A stretch of 64,000 nt of DNA from Nonomuraea gerenzanensis (GCF_020215645.1 NZ_CP084058.1:8928001-8992000), one strand, 5' to 3'; shown: positions 1-8,469, counted from the stretch's first letter. The notes: generated from the letters alone by a model not told the origin. Numbers and translations: made by a program.

Positions 1-459
1 CGTCAGCTCCACCAGGTTCGCCTGCCCCTGCCGGAACGTCATCAGCCGCACCAGGTCGCCGACGCTGACGGCCTCCTCGACCAGCGCGCTCAGCAGGCGC
101 GGCGTGGAGACGGCGACGTCCACCCCCCACGACTCGTTGAACAGCCACTCGTTGTTGGGATGGTTGATGCGGGCCACCACGCGCGGCACGCCGTACTCCG
201 TCTTGGCCAGCAGCGAGACGACCAGGTTCACCTTGTCATCACCAGAGGAGGCGACGACGACGTGACAGTTGTTCAGCCCCGCCTCGTCCAGTGAGGCGAT
301 CTCGCAGGCGTCCGCGAGCAGCCACTCGGCACGCGGCACGCTGTCGATCTTGATGGCTCGCGGGTCGTTGTCGATGAGCAGGACCTCGTGGCCGTTCTCC
401 AGGAGCTCGGCCGCGATGGAGCGGCCGACGGCGCCCGCTCCGGCGATGGCGACGCGCAT
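1..459 (-). CDS. TrkA-type K+ regulatory protein (second copy), 3' end cut by window edge
   Basis: Reads as a TrkA/RCK-type regulatory subunit of a potassium uptake system, a cytoplasmic protein that binds NAD(H) or a nucleotide and gates a K+ channel or transporter. The 153 codons present begin MRVAIAGAGAVGRSIAAEL, a Rossmann GxGxxG loop, followed by an acidic residue at the end of strand 2 (LLIDNDP) and an ARINHP segment typical of RCK-N domains. The ATG (457-459) lies one base after the stop of the first TrkA gene, so the two are co-transcribed and probably form a heteromeric ring. The C-terminal TrkA-C domain lies beyond position 1. The family call is secure; which channel it serves is inferred from the permease next door. 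Confidence 0.88.
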   Translation of the reverse strand, partial: MRVAIAGAGAVGRSIAAELLENGHEVLLIDNDPRAIKIDSVPRAEWLLADACEIASLDEAGLNNCHVVVASSGDDKVNLVVSLLAKTEYGVPRVVARINHPNNEWLFNESWGVDVAVSTPRLLSALVEEAVSVGDLVRLMTFRQGQANLVELT

Positions 460-460
460 C

Positions 461-1126
461 TCACTCGTCCTCTTCCGGTGCCGCGGCGAGCACCTTGTTG
501 ATCCGGTCCATGTCGTTCTCCGCGGCGATGACGTGCAGCACGTCGCCTTCCTGCACCACGGTGTCGTCGGCGATGGTGACGGCCTCGCCCATCCGGTTGA
601 GGAAGGCGGCGCGGGCGCGGGTGCGGGTCTCGAGGTCGACGACGCGGGTGCCGATCCAGGAGGAGTGCACGGTGACCTCCGCCAGGACGACGGTGCCGGT
701 GGGGTCGCGCCAGAGCGGCTCGGCGCCCTCGGGCAGGATGCGGCGCATGATCTGGTCGGCGGTCCAGCGGACGGTGGCCACCGTGGGGATGCCGAGCCGC
801 TGGTAGACCTCGGCCCTGCGGGGGTCGTAGATGCGGGCCACCACGTTGTCGACGCCGAACGTCTCGCGCGCCACCCGCGCGGAGATGATGTTGGAGTTAT
901 CGCCGCTGGAGACCGCGACGAAAGCGGTGGCCGACTCGACGCCGGCCTCGGTGAGCACGTCGCGATCGAAGCCGACGCCGGTCACCCGCCTCCCGCGGAA
1001 CCCGGCGCGCAGCCGGCGGAACGCCTGCGGGTCGCGGTCGATGATGGCGACCGAATGTCCGCTGTCTTCAAGGATGTGCGCGAGGGTCGATCCCACCCGG
1101 CCACATCCCATGATCACTATATGCAT
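461..1126 (-). CDS. TrkA-type K+ regulatory protein (first copy)
   Basis: A 221-residue RCK/TrkA protein starting MHIVIMGCGRVGSTLAHIL: a Rossmann nucleotide-binding domain (about residues 1-125, GCGRVG loop, IIDRDP acidic turn) followed by a TrkA-C domain (about 135-215) that would sense a ligand. I take the ATG at 1126 because a GGGGGGA purine run sits just upstream and family members begin MHIVIMGCG; an in-frame ATG four codons earlier is possible. It is divergent from the KimA-like permease gene, with 82 bp between them, and precedes the second trkA gene by one base. Role: cytoplasmic gating subunit for K+ uptake. The permease-plus-two-TrkA arrangement supports a potassium homeostasis locus. 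Confidence 0.9.
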   Translation of the reverse strand: MHIVIMGCGRVGSTLAHILEDSGHSVAIIDRDPQAFRRLRAGFRGRRVTGVGFDRDVLTEAGVESATAFVAVSSGDNSNIISARVARETFGVDNVVARIYDPRRAEVYQRLGIPTVATVRWTADQIMRRILPEGAEPLWRDPTGTVVLAEVTVHSSWIGTRVVDLETRTRARAAFLNRMGEAVTIADDTVVQEGDVLHVIAAENDMDRINKVLAAAPEEDE

Positions 1127-1208
1127 TTCCCCCCGCATCGTCAGCGGTCGGCCGGTTGTTCGACACCAGTATGGCCCCAGGGGGGAGCGCCGCGTTTAGG
1201 GCTCCGGC

Positions 1209-3284
1209 ATGGGGCTAGCATCTCGTTACGTGGCGAAGGTAACGGATCTTGTCAAACGCTTGCTCGTGGGACGCGCCCTGCGAAGCGGGCAACTCCACGA
1301 GCAACTACTCCCCAAACGGATCGCACTGCCGGTCTTCGCGAGCGACGCGCTCTCCTCCGTCGCGTACGCCCCCCAGGAGATCCTGGTCATCCTCTCGCTG
1401 GCCGGCGTCTCCTTCTACTCTTTCAGCCCCTGGGTCGCCATCGCCGTCGTGGTCGTGATGCTCACGGTCGTGGCCTCGTACCGGCAGAACGTGCACGCCT
1501 ATCCCAGCGGCGGGGGCGACTACGAGGTCGCCACCACCAACCTCGGCAAGAACGCCGGGCTCACCGTGGCCAGCGCGCTCATGGTCGACTACGTGCTGAC
1601 CGTCGCGGTGTCCGTCGCGAACGGTGTCGACTACGTCGGCGCCACGATCCCGTTCGTGGGCCAGCACAAGCCCGCCGTCGCCATCGTCATCGTCGTCCTG
1701 CTCACCGTGGTCAACCTGCGCGGCATCCGCGAGTCCGGCGCCGCCTTCGCCATCCCCACGTACGCGTTCATGATCTCCGTCCTGGGCCTGATCGCCTGGG
1801 GCGGGTTCCGCCTGCTCGTGCTGGACGAGAACCTCGAAGCACCGAGCGCGCACTTCACGATCGAGCCCGAGCAGCACAACCTCACCGCCTTCGCCGCGGC
1901 GTTCCTGGTCCTGCGCGCGTTCTCGTCCGGCTGTGCGGCGCTGACGGGGGTCGAGGCGATCAGCAACGGCGTGCCCGCGTTCAGGAAGCCCAAGAGCAAG
2001 AACGCCGCCACCACGCTGCTGATGATGGGCCTGGTCGCGATCACCATGTTCAGCGGCATCATCGCGCTCGGCCTGGCGTCGGGGGTGAAGGTGGCCGAGC
2101 CGTCGGTGGTCGCCGAAGACCTGCTCAGGCCGGACGGCACGCCCGTCGGCCCCGGCTACTACCAGCAGCCGATCATCTCGCAGGTGGCCGACGCGGTGTT
2201 CGGGGGCGGGTCGCTGCCGTTCATCGTGATCTCGGCGGTGACGGCGCTGATCCTGTTCCTGGCGGCCAACACCGCCTTCAACGGCTTCCCGGTGCTCGGC
2301 TCGATCCTGGCGCAGGACCGTTACCTGCCCCGCCAGCTGCACACCCGGGGCGACCGGCTGGCCTTCTCCAACGGCATCATCATCCTGGCGCTGGGCGCGT
2401 GCCTGCTGCTGTGGGGCTTCCAGGCGGACGTGAGCCGTTTGCTGAACCTCTACATCGTCGGCGTGTTCGTCTCCTTCACGCTCAGCCAGACCGGCATGGT
2501 CATCCACTGGACCCGCCACCTGAAGACCGAGACCGATCCCAGGGTCCGCCACCAGATGCACCGCTCCCGCGTGATCAACTTCTTCGGTGGCGTCATGACG
2601 GGCCTGGTGCTGATCGTGGTCCTGCTGACGAAGTTCCTGGTCGGCGCGTGGATCGTGGTGATCGCGATGCCGATCCTGTTCCTCATGATGAAGGGCATCC
2701 GGCGCCACTACGACAAGGTGGCGGCCGAGCTGGAGCTCACCGAGGACTACGAGCCGACCACGCTGCCCGCCCGCAACCACACGATCGTGCTGGTCTCGAA
2801 GATCCACAAGCCGACCATGCGCGCCCTGGCGTACGCCCGCGCCACCCGTCCCTCCACGCTGGAGGCCGTCACGGTCGGCGTGGAGGGCGACGAGGCGCGC
2901 AAGCTGCAGGAGGAGTGGGAGCGGCGCGGCATCCCGGTGCCGCTGAAGATGCTCGACTCGCCGTACCGGGAGATCACGCAGCCGATCCTCGACTACGTCA
3001 AGACCATCCGCCGGCGCTCGCCGCGCGACGTGGTGACGGTCTTCATCCCCGAGTACGTGGTCGGCCACTGGTGGGAGCACCTGCTGCACAACCAGAGCGC
3101 GCTGCGGCTGAAGGCGCGGCTGCTGTTCAAGCCCGGGGTGATGGTGACCAGCGTGCCGTGGCAGCTGCACTCCTCCGACCGGCTCCAGGGCAGGCCGGAG
3201 CCGTTCGCGCCGGGCGCGGTGCGGCGGCCGTGGCACCAGACGGTCAAGGAGGAGTCGGAGCAGCTAGCCGACAAGCGCCCGTAG
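1209..3284 (+). CDS. KimA-like APC-superfamily potassium transporter
   Basis: A 691-residue membrane protein with about 12 hydrophobic segments in residues 35-480 and a cytosolic C-terminal region of about 190 residues. Motifs resemble Bacillus KimA (YdaO), a high-affinity K+ importer of the KUP/APC group: SDALSSVAYAPQEIL near residue 45, SYRQNVHAYPSGGGDYEVA near 95, LMVDYVLTVAVSVANG near 125, AFSSGCAALTGVEAISNG near 235 and RGDRLAFSNGI near 380. It is somewhat longer than the roughly 600-residue Bacillus protein. Divergent neighbours are two TrkA-type K+ regulators, which supports K+ rather than amino-acid transport. The 3' end overlaps the convergent hydrolase gene by 21 bp. Annotation pipelines often call this family only an amino-acid permease; substrate is inferred. 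Confidence 0.85.
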   Translation: MGLASRYVAKVTDLVKRLLVGRALRSGQLHEQLLPKRIALPVFASDALSSVAYAPQEILVILSLAGVSFYSFSPWVAIAVVVVMLTVVASYRQNVHAYPSGGGDYEVATTNLGKNAGLTVASALMVDYVLTVAVSVANGVDYVGATIPFVGQHKPAVAIVIVVLLTVVNLRGIRESGAAFAIPTYAFMISVLGLIAWGGFRLLVLDENLEAPSAHFTIEPEQHNLTAFAAAFLVLRAFSSGCAALTGVEAISNGVPAFRKPKSKNAATTLLMMGLVAITMFSGIIALGLASGVKVAEPSVVAEDLLRPDGTPVGPGYYQQPIISQVADAVFGGGSLPFIVISAVTALILFLAANTAFNGFPVLGSILAQDRYLPRQLHTRGDRLAFSNGIIILALGACLLLWGFQADVSRLLNLYIVGVFVSFTLSQTGMVIHWTRHLKTETDPRVRHQMHRSRVINFFGGVMTGLVLIVVLLTKFLVGAWIVVIAMPILFLMMKGIRRHYDKVAAELELTEDYEPTTLPARNHTIVLVSKIHKPTMRALAYARATRPSTLEAVTVGVEGDEARKLQEEWERRGIPVPLKMLDSPYREITQPILDYVKTIRRRSPRDVVTVFIPEYVVGHWWEHLLHNQSALRLKARLLFKPGVMVTSVPWQLHSSDRLQGRPEPFAPGAVRRPWHQTVKEESEQLADKRP

Positions 3285-4889
3285 CCGCCAGGTGTCGTTC
3301 GGGCTCCAGCCCGGGGGCGCGGCCACGGCGGCCCAGCCGTCCACGATGTTGGCGGCGTAGCGGTGGCCGTGGCCGGGCGGCACGTCCAGCGCGCTCGTCA
3401 TGTCCACCAGCACCTGCCAGAACGTCACCAGCGGGAACCAGTTCATCTGCGGGTTCACGCCGGGCCCGCGCGGCCCCTCCAGCCAGGCCGGCCTGCGGTA
3501 GATCAGCCGGGGCGACCACCACACGACGGGGTCGGAGGCGTTCTGCAGGTAGACCACGCGCGGGCGCGGCCACGGGGCGGCGGGCCGGCGCAGGTCGGCG
3601 GGATGCTGGGCGAACCTGGCCGTCCTGCCGTCCTGGTAGACGGGCCGCCACACGGGGCTGCCGCGATCGCGGCCGCTGGTCAGGCGGTGCCAGATGGGGT
3701 TGGCGTTCGGCGGCCCGACGAACACCGCGCCGTCCGCCCGCGCCACCAGGTCCGACAGGCTCCCGAACGCCTGCTCCAGCTCGTAGGAGCCCAGGCTCTC
3801 GCCCGACAGCAGCAGCCTCGGCCGCTCCCCGGCGGGCAGCCGCGCCCACCGCTCGCGCACGGCCTCGAACAGCGCCCTGCCCGCCGCCGCCGCCTTCTCC
3901 CTGTCGACCAGGAACGACACCCAGCTCGGCAGGTACGAGTACTGCATCGCGACCATCGCGGAGCGGCCGTTGTACATGTACTCCAGGGTGTCGGCGATGT
4001 GCGGATCCACCCAGCCGGTGCCCGTGGTGCCCAGCACCGCCAGCACCGGCCTGCCGAACGCGCCGGTGCGCTCCAGCTCCCGGACGGCCAGCGCCGCCTG
4101 GGCCCGTGGCGTGGGCGCGCTGTCAAGGCCGATGTAAACCCGGATGGGCTCGGCGGCGGGCCGGCCGGAGAAGGTGCGCAGCCGGGCCGGCGTCGCGGCG
4201 GTGCCGGCGAACCGGCGGCCCTCCCGGCCCAGCGACTCCCAGCTCACCAGCGACCGCGGCCCGCCCGACACGTACGCCGACGCCGGCGGGCGCACCCCCG
4301 GATGGGTGCCCTCGTTGGCGACGGACGAGATGTCGCTCATCCTGGCCACGAACCCGTTGAACAGCACGTCGTTGGCGAACACCGCCACCATCAGGCCGAT
4401 GACCACCACCCCGACGGCATGGCCCACGTACGGGGGGACGTACCGGTCGAGCCAGGCGATCAGCTTGCGGCCCCCGAGGCGTACCAGCCGGGCGGCCAGC
4501 AGCCCGGCGGCGAAGAGCACCACCGCCATGGCCAGGATCACCGGCGGGAACCACTCGATCCGCGTGTCCATGCCCATGAGCGCCCGCAGGTCGCGCTGCC
4601 AGTCGAAGCTGTACCACAGCGCCACCACCGCCAGCGTGGCACACCCGCCGAGCATCACCCGCCAGGCGGCCCGCCGCCCCCGCTCGGGCAACGTGATCAC
4701 CGTACGGCACAGCGCGCCGATCCCCGCGCCCACCGCGTACCCGAGAATGCCGGTGACCGCACCCATCACCCCCTGGTACAGCCACGTGCGGGGCAGCAGC
4801 GACGGCGTGAGCGAGGCGCAGGCGAACAACGTGGCCAGCAGCGTCCCCCCGAACCCGAGCCGCCGCCGCACCACCCTTTCCATGAACAC
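3264..4889 (-). CDS. membrane-anchored alpha/beta-hydrolase (Abhydrolase_9 type)
   Basis: A 541-residue protein with four to five N-terminal membrane segments (to about residue 165) followed by an alpha/beta-hydrolase domain. The domain carries a nucleophile elbow LLSGESLGSYELEQAFG (about residues 360-375, Ser in GESLG), then FVGPPNANP and YLQNASDPVVWW, patterns I associate with the actinobacterial Abhydrolase_9 family and its membrane N-domain. The C-terminal HGHRYAANIVDGW could hold the catalytic His. Substrate unknown; orientation suggests a hydrolase acting at the membrane, perhaps on lipids. ATG at 4889 has a second ATG two codons later. Its 3' end converges with and overlaps the KimA-like gene by 21 bp; the RNA methyltransferase gene starts divergently 52 bp away. 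Confidence 0.8.
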   Translation of the reverse strand: MFMERVVRRRLGFGGTLLATLFACASLTPSLLPRTWLYQGVMGAVTGILGYAVGAGIGALCRTVITLPERGRRAAWRVMLGGCATLAVVALWYSFDWQRDLRALMGMDTRIEWFPPVILAMAVVLFAAGLLAARLVRLGGRKLIAWLDRYVPPYVGHAVGVVVIGLMVAVFANDVLFNGFVARMSDISSVANEGTHPGVRPPASAYVSGGPRSLVSWESLGREGRRFAGTAATPARLRTFSGRPAAEPIRVYIGLDSAPTPRAQAALAVRELERTGAFGRPVLAVLGTTGTGWVDPHIADTLEYMYNGRSAMVAMQYSYLPSWVSFLVDREKAAAAGRALFEAVRERWARLPAGERPRLLLSGESLGSYELEQAFGSLSDLVARADGAVFVGPPNANPIWHRLTSGRDRGSPVWRPVYQDGRTARFAQHPADLRRPAAPWPRPRVVYLQNASDPVVWWSPRLIYRRPAWLEGPRGPGVNPQMNWFPLVTFWQVLVDMTSALDVPPGHGHRYAANIVDGWAAVAAPPGWSPNDTWRLRALVG

Positions 4890-4941
4890 CCAGCGTAATG
4901 GATCAAGTCCGATAAGTGGTCATCCGGGTAGGGGCACTAAG

Positions 4942-6201
4942 GTGTCGGATGTGGAACAGGCATCTCTGGAGCTGACGGTAGGTCCGGTCGCCCATGGCGG
5001 CTGGTGTGTGGCGCGCCACGAAGGGCGGGTGGTGTTCGTACGCCATGCCTTGCCAGGCGAGCGGGTGATCGCCGACGTCACCGAGGAGACCACCCGTTTC
5101 CTGCGGGCCGACGCCGTCGAGATCCTCGAGGCCTCCCCCGATCGCGTCGTCCCGCCCTGCCCCTACGCGGGCCCGGGCCGCTGCGGCGGCTGCGACTGGC
5201 AGCACGCCACCCTGGAGGCGCAGCGCCGCCTCAAGGCGCAGGTCGTGGCCGAGCAGCTGCGCCGCCTGGCGGGCATCGAGCGCGAGGTGCTGGTGGAGGA
5301 GGTGCCGGGGGCCAAGGACGGGCTCGGCTGGCGTACGCGGGTGCAGTTCGCCGCCACCTCCGCCGGCGAGCTGGGCTTCCGCCGGCACCGCTCGCACGAC
5401 ATCGAGGTCGTCGACGCCTGCCTGATCGCCCACCCGGAGGTGGAGGCCGTCGGCGCCGAGGACCACGCGTGGCCGGGCGCCGCGGGCGTCGAGGTCATCG
5501 CCTCCTCCAGCGGCGACCGCGCCGTCGTCGTCGCCCCCCGCGCCCGGCGCAGCGTCGCCGTCCCCGACCTGGAGGCGCCCGCCTCGATCCTGCTCGACCA
5601 GGGCAAGGGCCGCACGGTGCCGCGCCGCGGCTCGGGCGTGCTGCACGAGCAGGTCGGCGACCGCGAGTTCCGGGTCGCGGGCAGCGGCTTCTGGCAGGTC
5701 CACCCCGGTGCCGCCGAGACCCTCGTGGACGCGGTGCTCTCCTACGCCGCCCCCGAGCCCGGCGAATGGGCCCTCGACCTCTACTGCGGCGTCGGCCTCT
5801 TCGCCGCCGCCCTGGCCGAGGTCGTCGGCCCAGAAGGCGCCGTGTTCGGCCTGGAGTCGGAGGCCGCCGCCGTCCGCGACGCCCGCGCCAACCTCCGCGA
5901 CCTGCCCCAGGCCCGCGTGGAACGCGGCCGCGTCGAGGAGGCCCTGGACCGCTTCCAGATCGAACGCGCCGACCTCGTCGTGGTGGACCCGCCCCGCGCC
6001 GGCCTGGGCCGCGACGTGGTGGAGCGCATCGTGTCCCTGGACGCGCTGCGCGTGGTCTACGTGTCCTGCGACCCGGCGACGCTGGCCCGGGATCTGGCCT
6101 GGTTCGCCGAACGCGGCTACGTGTTGTCCGACCTGCGCGCCTTCGACGCCTTCCCGATGACGCACCATGTGGAGTGCGTTGCCCTGGTGGTCAAGGAGTA
6201 G
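4942..6201 (+). CDS. TrmA/RumA-family 5-methyluridine RNA methyltransferase with TRAM domain
   Basis: A 419-residue SAM-dependent RNA m5U methyltransferase. Residues 1-60 form a TRAM RNA-binding domain; CPYAGPGRCGGCDWQH (about 72-87) supplies three cysteines of a predicted [4Fe-4S] cluster, with a fourth in VDACLIAH. The methylase domain shows SAM motif ALDLYCGVGLF, the motif VDPPRAGLG and the catalytic cysteine in VVYVSCDP near residue 377. Start taken at GTG 4942 because AGGGG lies seven bases upstream; GTG 4951 is also in frame. In Streptomyces a TRAM methyltransferase likewise follows the TrkA/permease genes, so the grouping is conserved. Whether it modifies 23S rRNA or tRNA cannot be decided from sequence alone. 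Confidence 0.92.
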   Translation: MSDVEQASLELTVGPVAHGGWCVARHEGRVVFVRHALPGERVIADVTEETTRFLRADAVEILEASPDRVVPPCPYAGPGRCGGCDWQHATLEAQRRLKAQVVAEQLRRLAGIEREVLVEEVPGAKDGLGWRTRVQFAATSAGELGFRRHRSHDIEVVDACLIAHPEVEAVGAEDHAWPGAAGVEVIASSSGDRAVVVAPRARRSVAVPDLEAPASILLDQGKGRTVPRRGSGVLHEQVGDREFRVAGSGFWQVHPGAAETLVDAVLSYAAPEPGEWALDLYCGVGLFAAALAEVVGPEGAVFGLESEAAAVRDARANLRDLPQARVERGRVEEALDRFQIERADLVVVDPPRAGLGRDVVERIVSLDALRVVYVSCDPATLARDLAWFAERGYVLSDLRAFDAFPMTHHVECVALVVKE

Positions 6202-6436
6202 GCCGGCCCAAAAGCGCGCCCACCCCTGTTGCCCCGACCACCAAGTGGGCCGTCTCCTGCCCGCCCCGATGGGGCCTCGCCTTCGAGCACTTGATCGTCG
6301 TCCGGCCGGGCGACCGTCACGGCGGCTTGGTGAGCTGCCGCCTGCCGGGCCGAAACGACGCCGAGCCCGGGACGAGGACCTGCACAAGCAAACCTGAAAG
6401 GCGGACCTCCCTCCCTCCCGACGAGGCGGAACAGCC

Positions 6437-6470
6437 GGAAGCCCCTCGCGACTCCCCGCGAGGGGCTTCC
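6437..6470. terminator. perfect 14-bp hairpin, likely bidirectional terminator
   Basis: Arms 6437-6450 (GGAAGCCCCTCGCG) and 6457-6470 pair perfectly around a 6-nt loop. It sits 22 bp beyond the stop of the small secreted protein gene (reverse strand) and downstream of the forward methyltransferase gene, so it can end both transcripts. As is usual in high-GC actinomycetes there is no long T-run. Confidence 0.75.
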
Positions 6471-6492
6471 CGCACTGCACCGGCGTACGGTC

Positions 6493-6723
6493 TCAGTTCA
6501 TGCCATGCCCATGGCTGTCGTCGTCGTCCGTGTCCGCGCACCCGGCCGTGGTGGTCCACACCGTCATCGGCGCGTCCATCTTGATGACGTTGGTCATCCC
6601 GTCCTCGCACATGATGAAGGACGGCCCGTGGAAGTCGAGGTCGTCGCCGGCGAGCGCGGGTGCGGCGGCCAGGAGCAGGGCGGCGGCGGTCATGGTGATG
6701 GCGGCGAAGGCGGCTTTGTACAT
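6493..6723 (-). CDS. small secreted protein of unknown function
   Basis: A 76-residue protein with a clear Sec signal peptide: MYKAAF, a hydrophobic Ala/Leu core, and a probable cleavage site after APALA near residue 25. The mature part is about 50 residues, acidic, with two cysteines (IMCEDG and AGCADTDDDD) that could form one disulfide, and a His/Gly/Met-rich C-terminus (SHGHGMN). ATG 6723 is preceded by AGGGGA six bases upstream. It stands alone between a terminator hairpin and the tandem-repeat tract. I do not recognise a family; the D-D-D-D/H-G-H-G end could bind metal but that is speculation. Confidence 0.7.
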   Translation of the reverse strand: MYKAAFAAITMTAAALLLAAAPALAGDDLDFHGPSFIMCEDGMTNVIKMDAPMTVWTTTAGCADTDDDDSHGHGMN

Positions 6724-6922
6724 GGTGGTCCCCTGATGTGGCGTGAGGTGGTCGTTCGTCTGCCTTCGTACCCGCGCATGTGGATCAAGTGGTTCAGGGT
6801 TCGATGCGAAGATCTTTACCCGCGCTGCTCGCGCCCGTGCCGATCCGCAGCCCTCGCACGCCTTGCCCGGCCTTTTCGTGCGCCGTCTCAGCCCCGCACC
6901 CTCACCCGCCGTCAACCCTTGC

Positions 6923-7084
6923 CGACCTCGCCCCTAACCGACCTCGCCCCTAACCGACCTCGGCCCTAACCGACCTCGCCCCTAACCGGCCTCGGCCCTA
7001 ACCGACCTCGCCCCTAACCGACCTCGCGCCTGACCGACCTCACCGGAACCACCGGCCTCACCCCTAACCGGCCTAGCCCTCGCC
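6923..7084. repeat. 16-bp tandem repeat tract, about nine to ten units
   Basis: The gene-free stretch 6724-7091 holds a minisatellite of unit CGACCTCGCCCCTAAC. Units run 6923-6938, 6939-6954, 6955-6970, 6971-6986, 6987-7002, 7003-7018 and 7019-7034 with zero to three changes each, then decay (7035-7050, 7053-7068, 7069-7084) up to seven bases before the aroA stop codon. The periodicity is exact at 16 bp for the first eight units. Since aroA is on the reverse strand, the tract would form its 3' untranslated region as GTTAGGGGCGAGGTCG repeats. No spacers or cas genes, so it is not a CRISPR array. The rest of the gap (6724-6922) shows no gene. Confidence 0.92.
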
Positions 7085-7091
7085 GCAGACC

Positions 7092-8429
7092 TCAGCCCGA
7101 GACCGCCCCGATCCCCCACTCCTCACGCAGCCCCGCCAGCGTCTCATGGAACCCCGGGAACGTCTTCTTCACACACCCCGGTTCATCCAGCGTGATCCCC
7201 GGCGTGCGCAGTCCCGTGACACTGAACGACATGGCGATCCGATGGTCACCATGGCAGGCGATCTCAGCCCCGCGCGGCCGGGCAGGGGTGATCTCGATCC
7301 AGTCGCGCCCGACGGCCACGGGAACGCCCAGCCGCCGCAGGTTCTCGGCGCACGCCTCCAGCCGGTCGCACTCCTTGACCCGGGTGTTGTAGACGTCCTC
7401 GATGCGCACCGGACCGTCGGCGAAGGGCGCGATGGCGGCGAGGGTCGGGACGGTGTCGGAGATGTCGCGCATGTTGACGGTCAGGCCGTGCAAGCGGCCG
7501 GTGCCGGTGACGGTGATGGAATCCGGGGACATCTCGACGGATGCTCCCATCCGCGCCAGAACCTCGGCGAAGCGGACGTCCCCCTGCAACGCCGCCGACC
7601 CCAGCCCGGGCACCGTGATGGAGTTCCCGGTCAGGGCCGCCGCGGCGAGCGGGTAGCTGGCTGTGGAGGCGTCGGGCTCGATGGCGTAGTCGGCCGCCTG
7701 GTAGCCGTGCGGCGGCACGTGGAACGTCTCCCCGTCCCGCCGCACGTCCACCCCGAAGCTGCGCATCATCGCCAGGGTGATCTCCACGTACGGCGCCGAC
7801 ACGAGATCGGTGACGGTGATCTCCAGCCCTTCGGCGGTCAGCGGGCCGACGAGCAGCAGCGCGGTGAGGAACTGCGACGACAGCCCCGCGTCCAGGGTGA
7901 TCCGACCGCCCTTGATGCCGTCGGCCCGCACGGTCAGCGGGTGGTGTCCCTCCTCCTCCTCGTGCGTCAGGTCCACGCCCAGCTCCCGCAGCGCCTTGGT
8001 GAGGGGGCCGAGCGGGCGGCGGCGCATCTGCGGGGAGGCGTCGAAGCGGAACACCCCGTGCCCGGCCGCCGCCAGCGCGGGCAGGAACCGCGCCGTCGTG
8101 GCGCCGTCTCGGCAGAACACCTCCGCCTCCCTGGACGCAGGGCCCTCCGGACGGCCTTCGATCGTCCAGACCTCTCCGGAGGCGGGCACCTCCGAGGGGC
8201 CGCCGGTCCGCCCTTCCCTGTGCGCGGACTCCGCCGAGCCGCCCGCGGTCGTCCGCGCCTCCGGCCCGCGCTCCACCCGGTATCCGAGCGCGACCAGGCC
8301 CTGCGCGAAGCCTTCCGTGTCGTCGGAGACGAGCGGGCGCCGCAGCACGGTCGTGCCGCGCGCGGCGGCGGCGAGGAACAGGGCACGGGCGGTGACGGAC
8401 TTCGAGCCTGGAACGTGCATGATCGTCAT
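7092..8429 (-). CDS. aroA: 3-phosphoshikimate 1-carboxyvinyltransferase (EPSP synthase), divergent type
   Basis: EPSP synthase joins shikimate-3-phosphate and PEP in the sixth step of the shikimate pathway (cytoplasm). The 445-residue product starts almost on the first motif (HVPGSKSVTARAL, normally TNRA) and keeps LSSQFLTALL, the ISDTVPTLAA loop, RVKECDRL and CHGDHRIAMSF. Two things are odd: a low-complexity insertion of about 35 residues (about 55-95), and the PEP/phosphate loop, which reads CRDGATTAR (106-114) instead of the usual GNAGTAMR. Position 110 is then Ala where most enzymes have Gly. It may be a second, specialised aroA rather than the housekeeping one. ATG 8429 or 8420 could be the start. 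Single gene, followed by the 16-bp repeats. Confidence 0.88.
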   Translation of the reverse strand: MTIMHVPGSKSVTARALFLAAAARGTTVLRRPLVSDDTEGFAQGLVALGYRVERGPEARTTAGGSAESAHREGRTGGPSEVPASGEVWTIEGRPEGPASREAEVFCRDGATTARFLPALAAAGHGVFRFDASPQMRRRPLGPLTKALRELGVDLTHEEEEGHHPLTVRADGIKGGRITLDAGLSSQFLTALLLVGPLTAEGLEITVTDLVSAPYVEITLAMMRSFGVDVRRDGETFHVPPHGYQAADYAIEPDASTASYPLAAAALTGNSITVPGLGSAALQGDVRFAEVLARMGASVEMSPDSITVTGTGRLHGLTVNMRDISDTVPTLAAIAPFADGPVRIEDVYNTRVKECDRLEACAENLRRLGVPVAVGRDWIEITPARPRGAEIACHGDHRIAMSFSVTGLRTPGITLDEPGCVKKTFPGFHETLAGLREEWGIGAVSG

Positions 8430-8469
8430 ACCGCGAGCCTAAGCCGAACGCGATGCGCGGCGGCCGGAC

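Noticed and set aside
1127..1208. Possible c-di-AMP (ydaO-type) riboswitch before the KimA-like gene
   Set aside because: Only 82 bp between divergent genes, too short for the aptamer, and no matching conserved blocks are visible.
269..4360. 1363-codon forward open frame across the trkA genes and the permease
   Set aside because: It crosses recognised genes in another frame and strand, with Arg/Gly/Ala/Pro-rich composition and no domain; a high-GC shadow frame.
6374..6398. Similarity of GACCTGCACAAGCAAACCTGAA to a segment near 24373-24394 (GACCTGCACAAACAAACTCGAA)
   Set aside because: About 22 bp with mismatches, one copy inside the hydroxylase gene and one in non-coding DNA, no flanking similarity and no repeat structure; treated as coincidence rather than attachment sites.
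6923..7084. Possible CRISPR array
   Set aside because: Units are contiguous 16-bp tandem copies without spacers, and no cas gene is present anywhere in the window.
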